Assembly (NCBI GenBank): GCA_043802125.1 | Contig: JAZDLG010000050.1 | Location: 1 to 36,227, forward strand | Reading direction: 5' to 3' | Origin: Phelpsiimicrobium sp043802125 | GTDB taxonomy: Bacteria > Omnitrophota > Gorgyraeia > Velamenicoccales > Velamenicoccaceae | DNA length: 36,227 bases | Part shown: piece by piece, positions 21,990-29,644 of the stretch | How the letters are laid out: each line of letters begins with the position of its first letter | Position numbering within the stretch: position 1 is the first letter of the stretch | Made by a program: the position numbers and the translations under genes | Notes under the pieces: generated by a model | The model's database searches: none | What the model saw: the letters and a program-made list of their open reading frames with translations, nothing else | What the model was told of the DNA's origin: nothing

Positions 21990-22103
21990 ATGGATAAATA
22001 TCAGTGCAGGGCATGCCCGTATATTTATGACCCGGCGATCGGAGACCCTGATCAGGGGATAAAGCCGGGGACATCGTTTGAAGATATACTCATAGAGGGT
22101 TAA
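21990..22103 (+). pseudogene. Half rubredoxin, lacking the second CPxCG knuckle
   Basis: The 37 residues MDKYQCRACPYIYDPAIGDP... match the first two thirds of rubredoxin, including the first iron-binding knuckle C6-x2-C9 and GIKPGTSFEDI. The usual continuation LPDDWVCPVCG is absent; the frame ends LIEG and TAA, and no other frame supplies it. Rubredoxin needs four Cys to bind iron, so this product cannot do so alone. It has a good ribosome site (AAGGAAG). The next gene begins in the same frame only two codons after the stop. It is either a degraded gene or a deliberate short partner; a dimer or readthrough form is conceivable. Confidence 0.8.
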
Positions 22104-22109
22104 TTCCTT

Positions 22110-22688
22110 ATGGCTAAAAACATACTTGTTCTTTCCGGGAGTCCTGTGAAGAATGGCAACACGGCCATGCTTGTTAAGTGGTTTGCCGAAGGCGCGCGTT
22201 CAAAAGGCGCGCAGGTTGAGGTTGTTTCAGCCGCGTTTTTAAAATATAAGACGACCGGATGTATTTCCTGCAGGCGTTGCCAGACGTCAAAAGAATATGC
22301 CTGTGTTATTAATGATGAGGCCACGCCTGTTCTAAAGAAGATGGCGCAAGCTGATGTTATCGTTATGGCAACGCCTTTATATTTTTATGGCCCCAGCGCC
22401 CAGCTTAAGCTTATAATGGACCGCATGTTCTCGCTTTATAAGTGGGATAATAAAGCGGGGACTATGACGACCCCATTAAAGAAGAAAAAACTTGTTTTGA
22501 TAGCCAGTGCCTATGAAGATATTGGATTGGACGCGTTAGCGGAGCCATTTTTATTGACTGCGAATTACTCCGATATGGCGTTTGAATCTTTGCTTGTGCC
22601 GAATGCCGGAGAATCAGGCGATATCAAGAAAAAGAAAAATGTTCAGATCAAAGCGATCGCATTTGGCAAAAAGATAGCTGCGAATTAA
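22110..22688 (+). CDS. Iron-sulfur flavoprotein (NADPH-dependent FMN reductase family)
   Basis: A 192-residue flavodoxin-fold protein. The FMN phosphate loop is LSGSPVKNGNT (9-18... region 8-18), followed by a compact cysteine motif C51-x2-C54-x2-C57-x7-C65 as in iron-sulfur flavoproteins that hold a 4Fe-4S cluster. ATPLYFYGPSAQLKLIMDR is the second flavin-binding region. It likely passes electrons between ferredoxin- or rubredoxin-type carriers and oxidants such as oxygen or peroxide. GAGGG at 22095-22099, inside the rubredoxin fragment, is its ribosome site, so translation is linked to that fragment. Confidence 0.88.
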   Translation: MAKNILVLSGSPVKNGNTAMLVKWFAEGARSKGAQVEVVSAAFLKYKTTGCISCRRCQTSKEYACVINDEATPVLKKMAQADVIVMATPLYFYGPSAQLKLIMDRMFSLYKWDNKAGTMTTPLKKKKLVLIASAYEDIGLDALAEPFLLTANYSDMAFESLLVPNAGESGDIKKKKNVQIKAIAFGKKIAAN

Positions 22689-22750
22689 TAAGATAGGACC
22701 GGGTACATAGAATACTTTGACGTCATATCGCCTGGTTGACTTAGTTTAAT

Positions 22751-23413
22751 ATGAACACTTTTACTTACTTTTCATCTTTTTTATTCGTGGTTGCATGGCT
22801 ATCGCTGGGAGGTGTTTCTATGGCTGAAAATGAAGTAGTAAAATTGCCGCAACCTTCTCGCAAAGGTGGCGTTTCTCTTGAAGAAAGCATTGAACAGAGG
22901 CGTTCCGTAAGGGCATTTTCTCAAAAAGACCTTACTCTCCAGCAAATCAGTCAGCTTCTTTGGTCCGCCCAGGGGCTGACAGGAAACGGAAGCTTTCGCA
23001 GCGCGCCGTCTGCCAGTGCCCTGTATCCTCTGGAGATATATCTGGCCACAAAAGACGGGCTGTTCCATTACGAGACTAGCAATCATACTATTGAAGTTGT
23101 TACACATGACGATATCCGCAAGCAACTCGCTGTAGCTTCGTTCGGTCAGGGTTTCGTAGAAGAGGCACCGGCTGATATAATTATCTGTGCTGAATATGCG
23201 CGCGTAGGCAACAAGTATGGTACCAGGGCAGAGCGATATGTGCATATGGAAGCAGGGCACGCAGCAGAAAACCTTCATCTTCAGGCAGTCGCTTTGGGGC
23301 TTGGATCAGTACCTGTCGGAGCGTTTGACGACAAAGCAGTAAAAAAGGCCTGCATGCTGCCAAAAGAGTATGAGCCGTTGTACATAATTCCGGTCGGGTA
23401 TATTAAAAACTAG
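22751..23413 (+). CDS. SagB/ThcOx-type nitroreductase family protein, probably exported
   Basis: A 220-residue FMN-dependent oxidoreductase of the nitroreductase fold. Motifs are SIEQRRSVRAF (about 46-56, FMN phosphate binding), LSQLLWSAQG-like ISQLLWSAQGLTG, SAPSASALYPLEIYL, and HAAENLHLQAVALGLGSVPVGAFD. From ATG 22751 it has a signal-peptide-like start (FSSFLFVVAWLSLGGVSMA, about 8-25); relatives with the same KLPQP...GGVSLEESIEQRRS start are often exported. An in-frame ATG at 22820 follows a strong GGGAGGTG and would give a cytoplasmic form of 197 residues. Its substrate is unknown. A palindromic repeat follows four bases after the stop. Confidence 0.85.
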   Translation: MNTFTYFSSFLFVVAWLSLGGVSMAENEVVKLPQPSRKGGVSLEESIEQRRSVRAFSQKDLTLQQISQLLWSAQGLTGNGSFRSAPSASALYPLEIYLATKDGLFHYETSNHTIEVVTHDDIRKQLAVASFGQGFVEEAPADIIICAEYARVGNKYGTRAERYVHMEAGHAAENLHLQAVALGLGSVPVGAFDDKAVKKACMLPKEYEPLYIIPVGYIKN

Positions 23414-23416
23414 ATG

Positions 23417-23437
23417 TATCGAGGTCGGACCTCGATA
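23417..23437. repeat. 21-base palindromic repeat, copy 2
   Basis: Perfect ten-base arms TATCGAGGTC and GACCTCGATA around a single G. It lies just after the nitroreductase stop and 30 bases before the PilZ gene start, the same arrangement as copy 1. Confidence 0.9.
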
Positions 23438-23467
23438 TGGGAACAGTTTTTTGCGCAGGGAGGTAAT

Positions 23468-23848
23468 ATGGCGGATATGACTGAAAAACGGAAATTTATG
23501 CGGTTGGATATCAATGTAGCAATCAGGTGGAACAAGGTCGCCGGATCATCGCAAGACGCAGCCGACTCCCGCGATATGACCAAAAATATTTCCGCCGGAG
23601 GCATCTGTTTTATCGTTGATGAAAAAATAGAGCCTGGCGACAGGATATCTTTAAATATTGAGTTGCCTACGTCAAAAATCATCCGCGCCGAAGGCAGAGT
23701 TGCTTGGACAAAAGAGTTCAGCATCGTAGGCAGGGAAAACGAGAAAAAATACGACGCCGGCATAGAATTTACTGACATTTCCGAAGAAGATAGGGAAGAG
23801 GTAAAGCAATTTGTGTTTAGGTTTTTAAACCCGAAGCAAGGGCGTTAA
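23468..23848 (+). CDS. PilZ domain protein, probable c-di-GMP receptor
   Basis: This 126-residue protein is a single PilZ domain. It has the c-di-GMP motif RxxxR (R8 to R12 in KRKFMRLD) and the second motif as NISAGG, close to the usual DxSxxG; the first Asp is Asn here. The ATG at 23468 is chosen because GGAGGT lies three to eight bases upstream; an upstream in-frame ATG at 23414 would translate the palindromic repeat. Single-domain PilZ proteins transmit c-di-GMP levels to motility, secretion or surface systems; no such partner is adjacent. Confidence 0.9.
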   Translation: MADMTEKRKFMRLDINVAIRWNKVAGSSQDAADSRDMTKNISAGGICFIVDEKIEPGDRISLNIELPTSKIIRAEGRVAWTKEFSIVGRENEKKYDAGIEFTDISEEDREEVKQFVFRFLNPKQGR

Positions 23849-23894
23849 AGACAAGGTGAGAAATAGACCGGGCAAAAGAACTGGGAAATCTTAA

Positions 23895-24443
23895 ATGAGA
23901 CAAATTGTTTTTTTTGGGCTCTTGGGTGTCATGCTGATGCTGTCGCCGATGGGGTTCGCGCAGATCCAAGGGCAGAAGGACGGATTATTTTGGATAGATG
24001 TGCCGGAAAGTTGGCAGTGGAATGAAGACGCAGACGGCGCGACCGTTATGAATCCTGTTGGCAGCCGCGGGATCCATATTGATTTTAAGGCAGTTGACGG
24101 CATCAATGACGATTTAGCCGCTATGGAGCTTATAGAGAATGCTGTCGCGGCTAAAGAATATGAATTGGCTTCAAGGAACGGCAAGACTATTTTGAAGGTT
24201 GATAGAAAAATAGGCGGTGCTTTTGCGGTTCAGCGCGGATTTATCATATCAACGCAGGATGGCATGAGGCAGGCAACCGCCATCGTGTTTTTCCATAACA
24301 GGCATCTTTTCAATATCTATTTTGAGGCTCCTCGTGAATTTCAGCGCGTAGAAATGGAAGCGATAGTAGATACGATACAGTTTGGAGCTCCGAAACCAAA
24401 AGAAAAAGAAGTTGAGGCAGTTGATCAGGCTAATAGGAGGTGA
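23895..24443 (+). CDS. Secreted protein of unknown function (PsbP/DUF1795-like)
   Basis: A 182-residue protein with a signal peptide (IVFFGLLGVMLMLSPMGFA, about 4-22). A compact mixed alpha/beta domain follows, with FWIDVPESWQWNEDADG near its start and IYFEAPREFQRVEMEAIVDTIQF near its end, a pattern typical of PsbP-like or DUF1795-type lipoprotein and secreted domains. There is no lipobox, so it is probably periplasmic. The C-terminus is charged. The family call is by pattern only. The ribosome site is weak. The end overlaps the leader of the CBS gene. Confidence 0.65.
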   Translation: MRQIVFFGLLGVMLMLSPMGFAQIQGQKDGLFWIDVPESWQWNEDADGATVMNPVGSRGIHIDFKAVDGINDDLAAMELIENAVAAKEYELASRNGKTILKVDRKIGGAFAVQRGFIISTQDGMRQATAIVFFHNRHLFNIYFEAPREFQRVEMEAIVDTIQFGAPKPKEKEVEAVDQANRR

Positions 24444-24445
24444 GT

Positions 24446-24883
24446 ATGTTGGTAAAAGAGATCATGACAAAAGAAGTTGTGACTATAAGGCCCGAGGCTA
24501 CTTTGGCAGAAGTTGTGAAGCTTTTAAAACAGTACCGTATTAACGGCGTTCCGGTTGTTACAGTAGGCGGCGTTTTAGTGGGCATTATCACCATGAGTGA
24601 CCTATTGCGGCTGTTGCGCGATATCAATTTTTGGAATAAAGTAGAGCAGGTTAAGCCTGAGCTTTCGGTTAAGGACGCGTTTTTAAAAGATAAAGAGCAG
24701 GCTATAGTTGAGAAGAAGATGACCCACGGAGTAATAACTGTTACGGAGGATGAGTCGGTTGAGCGCGTTTTAGACCTTATGTCCACTCGCAATATCCACA
24801 CGATACCCGTGATGAGGGATGATAAATTGGTAGGTATTGTTGGCGCTATGGATATCGTCAGCTTGAATTTTTTACCCAGATGA
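24446..24883 (+). CDS. CBS-domain pair protein
   Basis: A 145-residue protein built of two CBS motifs: KEIMTKEVVTIRPEATLAEV (about 4-23) with GVPVV...GIITMSDLL, and KKMTHGVITVTEDESVERVL with IHTIPVM...GIVGAMDIV. CBS pairs bind adenosine nucleotides and act as energy or redox sensors. ATG 24446 follows AGGAGG by five bases; a GTG at 24440 lies within that ribosome site and is rejected. The partner is unknown. Confidence 0.92.
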   Translation: MLVKEIMTKEVVTIRPEATLAEVVKLLKQYRINGVPVVTVGGVLVGIITMSDLLRLLRDINFWNKVEQVKPELSVKDAFLKDKEQAIVEKKMTHGVITVTEDESVERVLDLMSTRNIHTIPVMRDDKLVGIVGAMDIVSLNFLPR

Positions 24884-25000
24884 AAAAGATCCTGTATAGC
24901 AAGGCAGAAGGGTACCTGCGCGAGGCTTTGGGGAGACTTAAACTGGATAGCAGTGCCTAAGGTCGCTGAGGATTATAAAGTCATCATTGTAGTAGGCTAA
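24880..25000 (+). pseudogene. Possible frame-shifted small gene remnant
   Basis: ATG 24880 opens a 26-codon frame (MKKILYSKAEGYLREALG...). A neighbouring frame continues near 24947 with IAVPKVAEDYKVIIVVG and a stop at 25000. Joined by one frame change they would give a plausible protein of about 40 residues. I do not recognise it. It may be a remnant of a lost gene between the CBS protein and the flavodoxin, or chance. Confidence 0.3.
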
Positions 25001-25477
25001 ATGAAAAAGCTTATCGTTTATTATTCTCTGGAAGGCAATACGAGGTTTATCGCGCGCCTGATAGCAGAAACTGTGGGCGCTGACCTCCTGGAATTAAAGC
25101 CTAAGGAGGATATCAGCCCTACTGGTTTTTCAAGGTTTTTAAAGGGCGGCGGACAGGTTTTGAAGAAGGCGCAGCCCGAGCTTATGCCTTTTGACAAGCG
25201 GCCTGAGGATTACGATTGTCTAATAATCGGAACGCCTGTGTGGGCTTGGAGTTACGCGCCTGCCCTGGCAACATTTTTCTCAAGCACGGCCCTAAAGGAC
25301 AAGAAGATAGCGCTTTTTTGCTGTTCAGGAGGAGGGCCGGGCAAGACTTTGGAGAAGATGAAAGAGAAGCTGGCAGGCAATGAATTCATAGGAGAGATAG
25401 GTTTCATTGACCCTGCCCGAAGGAATAAAGAGGGAAATGCTAAAAAAGCGAAGGAGTGGGCGAATAAGCTTATTTAA
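25001..25477 (+). CDS. Flavodoxin family protein
   Basis: A 158-residue flavodoxin. The FMN phosphate loop is YSLEGNTRFIA (8-18), followed by CLIIGTPVWAWSYAPAL with the aromatic flavin-stacking Trp, and FCCSGGGPGKT. It is a low-potential electron carrier or a small quinone/flavin reductase. It could connect to the iron-sulfur flavoprotein and nitroreductase upstream, which are the same type of chemistry. The next small gene lies 17 bases downstream with a good ribosome site. Confidence 0.9.
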   Translation: MKKLIVYYSLEGNTRFIARLIAETVGADLLELKPKEDISPTGFSRFLKGGGQVLKKAQPELMPFDKRPEDYDCLIIGTPVWAWSYAPALATFFSSTALKDKKIALFCCSGGGPGKTLEKMKEKLAGNEFIGEIGFIDPARRNKEGNAKKAKEWANKLI

Positions 25478-25494
25478 AATAAAGGAGGCGCGCT

Positions 25495-25680
25495 ATGAAA
25501 GATCTTGCTTTATTGATCTCAGGGATTATTTTTCTTATCGTTTCGTTGCTGCATCTTTGCAGGTTAATCTTTAAACTGGAAGCGAAGATGGGAAGGTTTA
25601 CCATACCCCAGTGGGTCAGCATCTTTGGTTTTACCGCCCCCATGCTGTTTGCCCTGTGGATATTCTCGCTTCTGAGATAA
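25495..25680 (+). CDS. Small two-helix membrane protein of unknown function
   Basis: A 61-residue protein with two predicted membrane helices (about 3-26 and 41-60) joined by a short basic loop (KLEAKMGRFTIPQW). A strong AAAGGAGG precedes the ATG by eight bases. Similar two-helix proteins with a GRFTIPxWVS loop are found in many uncultured bacteria, as far as I recall, with no known role. It is probably cotranscribed with the flavodoxin. Confidence 0.75.
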   Translation: MKDLALLISGIIFLIVSLLHLCRLIFKLEAKMGRFTIPQWVSIFGFTAPMLFALWIFSLLR

Positions 25681-25714
25681 ACTTAGCCTCCTTAATTTCC
25701 CTTGTCACTCCCTC

Positions 25715-25743
25715 TTGAGAGTGTTAAAATAACACCTTATTAC
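25715..25743 (+). promoter_or_regulatory. apgM promoter with an operator-like inverted repeat in the spacer
   Basis: TTGAGA (25715-25720), a 17-base spacer, TATTAC (25738-25743). Inside the spacer lies the perfect inverted repeat GTGTTA-AAA-TAACAC (25721-25735), exactly between the -35 and -10 boxes, where a repressor would block RNA polymerase. The apgM ATG follows at 25777 after AAGGAGGAA. Confidence 0.55.
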
Positions 25744-25776
25744 GTGAGGGTCAGGCATTTTTAAGGAGGAATGTAA

Positions 25777-27060
25777 ATGAAGAAGTTACTTTATGTTGTG
25801 TTAGATGGCTTAGGGGATATCCCTGTCAAGGAGTTAGGCGATAAGACTCCTTTAGAGGCAGCTTTTACGCCGAATATGGACAGGCTTGCTCAGAAGGGGC
25901 AGAGCGGGGTGGTCCACACTGTGGCTAAGGGGATAGCGCCTGAGTCGGATATAGCGGTAATAAGCCTTTTAGGTTATGACGCCCATAAATACTATACGGG
26001 AAGGGGGCCTCTTGAGTCATTTGCCGAAGGCCTGAATGTGGAAGACGGCAATGTCGCTTTTCGTGTAAACTTTGCTACCGTAGAAGATGATGGCAGGAAG
26101 ATCAAAGACCGCAGGGTAGGCCGCAATCTTACGAATGAAGAGGCCACACTCCTGGCTAAAGAGATAAACTCAAAGGTAACGCTTACTAACGCGACTTTTG
26201 AGTTTAAGAATACCATAGGGCATAGAGGTATTTTAGTCATTCGCGCAATGCACTCACAGCTCTCCGCCTGGATAACCAATACAGACCCGGCTTATGACAG
26301 GGAAGGCGTATTCGGCCTGGCAAAAGAGAAATTTGAGCCGTATGTTGACGAGTGTAAACCTATGCTGGGTTATGAAAACTCAAAGCCTGCCCAGGAAGCG
26401 GCAGCCCTTTTGAATGAATTCACGCTAAAATCCCATAAGGTGCTCCAGGAAGCTGCTATTAACAAGAAGCGCGTGGCTGACAATAAGGTGCCGGCGAATA
26501 TCATCCTTTGCCGCGACGCGGGAGACCACCTGCCTAAATTCCCGCCGTTGTCAGAATTATATAAGGTAAATTTCGGTTCTTTTGTTGAGATGCCCGTTGA
26601 AAAAGGCATAGCGCTATTGACCGGGATGGCCATTGTGGATGTTCCTTCCAACACGGGTCATCCGGATGTGGATTATTCCATTTGGGCAAAAATAGCCCTT
26701 CAGAAGATAAAAGAATTTGACGGGCTGTACATACATATCAAAGGGCCGGATGAACCCGGACACGACGGTGATTACAATAAAAAGAAGGCTTCCATTGAAG
26801 CAATAGATAAATACTTTTTCGCGAACCTTCTGCCGCATTTGAAACTCAAGGATTGTATTGTTATTGTCACCGCGGATCATTCAACGCCTTGCAGTCTTAA
26901 AGCTCATTCGGCGGATCCGGCGCCTCTGATCGTGGCAGGCGGCAATATCAAGCCTGACGGAACTTTGAGTTTTTCTGAAAAAGCGTGCTACGAAGGCTCT
27001 TTAGGCGAACTTTTAGGCAAAGACCTTATGGGCCTGCTGATAAAATTAGCCAGGGATTAA
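25777..27060 (+). CDS. apgM: Archaeal-type cofactor-independent phosphoglycerate mutase
   Basis: A 427-residue metalloenzyme that converts 3- to 2-phosphoglycerate in glycolysis and gluconeogenesis. It matches the apgM branch of the alkaline phosphatase superfamily: VVLDGLGD (7-14, metal ligands), the phosphate-carrying Ser57 in APESDIAVISLLGYD, GRGPLES, HIKGPDEPGHDGD, and TADHSTPC near the C-terminus. This form is typical of archaea and of some deep-branching bacteria, distinct from the bacterial GpmI. It starts at ATG 25777 with a strong ribosome site and its own promoter. mnmG follows after 26 bases. Confidence 0.95.
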   Translation: MKKLLYVVLDGLGDIPVKELGDKTPLEAAFTPNMDRLAQKGQSGVVHTVAKGIAPESDIAVISLLGYDAHKYYTGRGPLESFAEGLNVEDGNVAFRVNFATVEDDGRKIKDRRVGRNLTNEEATLLAKEINSKVTLTNATFEFKNTIGHRGILVIRAMHSQLSAWITNTDPAYDREGVFGLAKEKFEPYVDECKPMLGYENSKPAQEAAALLNEFTLKSHKVLQEAAINKKRVADNKVPANIILCRDAGDHLPKFPPLSELYKVNFGSFVEMPVEKGIALLTGMAIVDVPSNTGHPDVDYSIWAKIALQKIKEFDGLYIHIKGPDEPGHDGDYNKKKASIEAIDKYFFANLLPHLKLKDCIVIVTADHSTPCSLKAHSADPAPLIVAGGNIKPDGTLSFSEKACYEGSLGELLGKDLMGLLIKLARD

Positions 27061-27086
27061 ATTAAAGCCCCGCGATCATCTTCTCA

Positions 27087-28997
27087 ATGACCACGCTCAA
27101 ATCAAAAAAATACGACTGCATCGTAGTAGGCGCAGGCCACGCCGGCGCTGAGGCTGCCTATTGCGCATCCAAGATGGGCGTTCGCGTTCTTCTTTTGACC
27201 ATGGACATTGATTCTATAGGGGCTATGTCCTGCAACCCTGCCATCGGCGGCATCGGAAAGGGCCAGCTTGTCAAAGAAGTAGACGCTCTCGGCGGTATGA
27301 TGGGTAGAGCCGCAGACGCCTGCGGCATACAATTCAGGAAACTGAATTCTTCAAAAGGGCCTGCTGTCCGGTCCACCAGGGCCCAGGAAGACATGTTCCG
27401 CTACAGGCTTTTTGTTACAAGTGCCTTGCAGGCCATTGCGAATTTAGAAATAAGGCAAGCTGAAGCGAGTGAGGTCTTGGTTGACGGCAAAACCGCTGTA
27501 GGCATCAGGACCTCCATAGGAGAGGCGTTTTATGCGAAAACCGTTGTGATAACGCCCGGCACTTTTTTAAACGGCCTTATCCATATCGGGCTGACGCACT
27601 TTCCCGGCGGCAGATTGGGCGAGCAACCGTCAACGGCCCTTGCTGAAAGTTTAAAAACATTGGGGCTTAGCTTTAAGCGTTTTAAGACAGGCACGTGCCC
27701 GCGCCTGGATGCTCGCAGCATCAACTATAAGCAATTGATAAGGCAGGACGGCGATGAGGAGCCTAAGCCTTTTTCTTTCGCGACGACACAGATCTCTTTG
27801 GCCCAGGTCCCGTGTTATATTACTTACACCAACAAAAATACGCATGATATCATACGGCAGAGCCTTGACCGTTCGCCTCTGTATACTGGCAAAATAAAAG
27901 CCACGGGCGTGCGCTATTGTCCGTCCATTGAGGATAAGATAGTGCGCTTCGCCGGCCGCGACAGGCACCAGGTCTTTTTAGAACCCGAAGGCTTGGATAC
28001 TGTGGAGGTTTACCCCAACGGCGTCTCAACAAGCCTGCCCATAGACGTGCAGATCAATATGCTGCATTCCATTGCGGGTTTGGAAGAGGCGCGTATCATG
28101 CGGCCGGGTTACGCCATAGAATATGACCTTATTGACGCAACAGAGCTTTTTCCGACGCTGGAATCCAAGCTTTATCAAAACCTGTTTTTTGCCGGACAAA
28201 TAAACGGCACCACCGGATATGAAGAGGCGGCGGCGCAGGGATTATTGGCCGGTGTGAACGCGGCGCTTCGCGCCAAGAACAAAAAACATTTTACTTTAGG
28301 CCGCGACGTATCTTATATCGGTGTTTTGATAGATGACCTGACGACAAAAGGCACTGATGAGCCTTACCGCATGTTCACATCAAGGGTGGAGTACCGCCTT
28401 ATTCTAAGGGAGGATAACGCTGACCTAAGGTTGCAGTCTCACGCGTATGAGTTGGGCCTGTTAAAAGAAGAGGATAAGAAAGCGCTTGATGATAAGAGGC
28501 GGCGCATACAAGATGGTATAGCGTATCTGAAAAAGACGCGCCTGAAACCTTGCGAGGTCAATGAGAAACTTGCTGCGCTGAACTCTTCGCGAGTTTCAAA
28601 GTCGGTTTCTCTTGAAGATCTGCTCAAGAGGCCTGAGCTGAGTTTTAAGGACATGAGTGTCTTAAACCACATACATGATAACTTAGGCGTTTTGACACAA
28701 GATGTCGCCGAACAGATTGAGATTGATATCAAATACGCTGGTTTTATCAGGCGCCAGGTTGAAGAGGTCAGCCGTTTTAATAAAATAGAGAAGATAAAAA
28801 TACCGGTCGGGTTGGACTATAAGACGATCCGTGGCCTATCTCGCGAGATCGTGGAGAAATTGGAAAATTTTAAGCCCTTGTCGCTTGGACAGGCAGCGAG
28901 AATATCAGGGGTGACGCCGGCTGCCGTCTCGGTATTGATGGTCTATTTTAACAAGATACACAAAGCAGGGAGCAGGGATGAAAAAAATAAGCTTTAA
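27087..28997 (+). CDS. mnmG: tRNA uridine 5-carboxymethylaminomethyl synthesis protein MnmG
   Basis: MnmG (GidA), with MnmE, modifies the wobble uridine of several tRNAs. The 636-residue length is normal. The FAD-binding start VVGAGHAGAEAAYCASKMG (15-33) is clear, as are CNPAIGGIGKGQLVKEVDALGG, the TPGTFLNGLIHIG strand, GTCPRLD and the RPGYAIEYD block. The C-terminal MnmE-interacting region contains DLLKRPELSF and IEIDIKYAGFIRRQ. No MnmE is in the window. ATG 27087 has no clear ribosome site. The end overlaps the next gene by 20 bases. Confidence 0.96.
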   Translation: MTTLKSKKYDCIVVGAGHAGAEAAYCASKMGVRVLLLTMDIDSIGAMSCNPAIGGIGKGQLVKEVDALGGMMGRAADACGIQFRKLNSSKGPAVRSTRAQEDMFRYRLFVTSALQAIANLEIRQAEASEVLVDGKTAVGIRTSIGEAFYAKTVVITPGTFLNGLIHIGLTHFPGGRLGEQPSTALAESLKTLGLSFKRFKTGTCPRLDARSINYKQLIRQDGDEEPKPFSFATTQISLAQVPCYITYTNKNTHDIIRQSLDRSPLYTGKIKATGVRYCPSIEDKIVRFAGRDRHQVFLEPEGLDTVEVYPNGVSTSLPIDVQINMLHSIAGLEEARIMRPGYAIEYDLIDATELFPTLESKLYQNLFFAGQINGTTGYEEAAAQGLLAGVNAALRAKNKKHFTLGRDVSYIGVLIDDLTTKGTDEPYRMFTSRVEYRLILREDNADLRLQSHAYELGLLKEEDKKALDDKRRRIQDGIAYLKKTRLKPCEVNEKLAALNSSRVSKSVSLEDLLKRPELSFKDMSVLNHIHDNLGVLTQDVAEQIEIDIKYAGFIRRQVEEVSRFNKIEKIKIPVGLDYKTIRGLSREIVEKLENFKPLSLGQAARISGVTPAAVSVLMVYFNKIHKAGSRDEKNKL

Positions 28998-29637
28998 GAA
29001 GCTTAGGCTTTGGTTCATGTATCCTTTTTTCATCGTCTATCCTTTTGTGGCTAAGGCAAATGATACTTATTTTTGGTGCGGAGTGGTTTTTATGTTTTTA
29101 GGGCTTTCTATACGTTTTTGGGCGAGCGGTTATATCATGAAATCAAGGGCCCTTGCGACCAGCGGGCCGTACGCCTACACAAGGAATCCTCTGTATCTGG
29201 GCAACTTTATATTAGGTTTTGGTATCAGTTTTATTTCAGGCAGCCTTTCTCTGGTCTTTTATTACTTTCTCGCTTTTATTATTCTTTACGTGGGCACCAT
29301 AAAGGAGGAGCAGGCTTCTCTTGAGGAAAAGTTCGGCTCATCGTATCGTGATTATACGGCGTCTGTGCCCATGTTCTTTCCTTCTTTAAAACCCTACGAG
29401 AGATCTGATAAGCTAAAGTTTAGCTTGAAACAGTCGTTTAAGAACGGCGAATTCATCAGATTTTTCGGATTTTTACTTGTGCCTATCACTTTTTACCTCT
29501 TTAGTTCTCTGGTCCTTAAAAAAGAGCATTTTAACAGCGCGAGCCAAACCGCTGTCTTACTTTTTATAGTTTTTTTCGCGCTTCTGTGGTTTAATATATA
29601 TATCAGGCGCAAAAGTGAAAGGGATCTATACAGGTAA
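28978..29637 (+). CDS. Isoprenylcysteine-carboxyl-methyltransferase-like membrane protein
   Basis: A 219-residue protein with about five membrane helices. It has the ICMT/PEMT-type methyltransferase core: SGPYAYTRNPLYLGNF (residues 61-76), then a conserved Glu pair before an FGxxYxxY motif (KEEQASLEEKFGSSYRDY). Such proteins methylate lipids or membrane-bound carboxylates with S-adenosylmethionine; the bacterial substrate is usually unknown. The start at ATG 28978 overlaps mnmG and has GGAG just upstream. The C-terminal third has two more helices and ends in a basic stretch. Confidence 0.85.
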   Translation: MKKISFKKLRLWFMYPFFIVYPFVAKANDTYFWCGVVFMFLGLSIRFWASGYIMKSRALATSGPYAYTRNPLYLGNFILGFGISFISGSLSLVFYYFLAFIILYVGTIKEEQASLEEKFGSSYRDYTASVPMFFPSLKPYERSDKLKFSLKQSFKNGEFIRFFGFLLVPITFYLFSSLVLKKEHFNSASQTAVLLFIVFFALLWFNIYIRRKSERDLYR

Positions 29638-29644
29638 TTTTACT

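Noticed and set aside
23414..23467. Upstream start for the PilZ protein
   Set aside because: It would translate the palindromic repeat, and GGAGGT clearly marks ATG 23468.
29615..29644. Longer leader for the pseudopilin from ATG 29615
   Set aside because: It would put 15 residues before the cleavage Gly; the short MKRYG leader from 29645 is typical.
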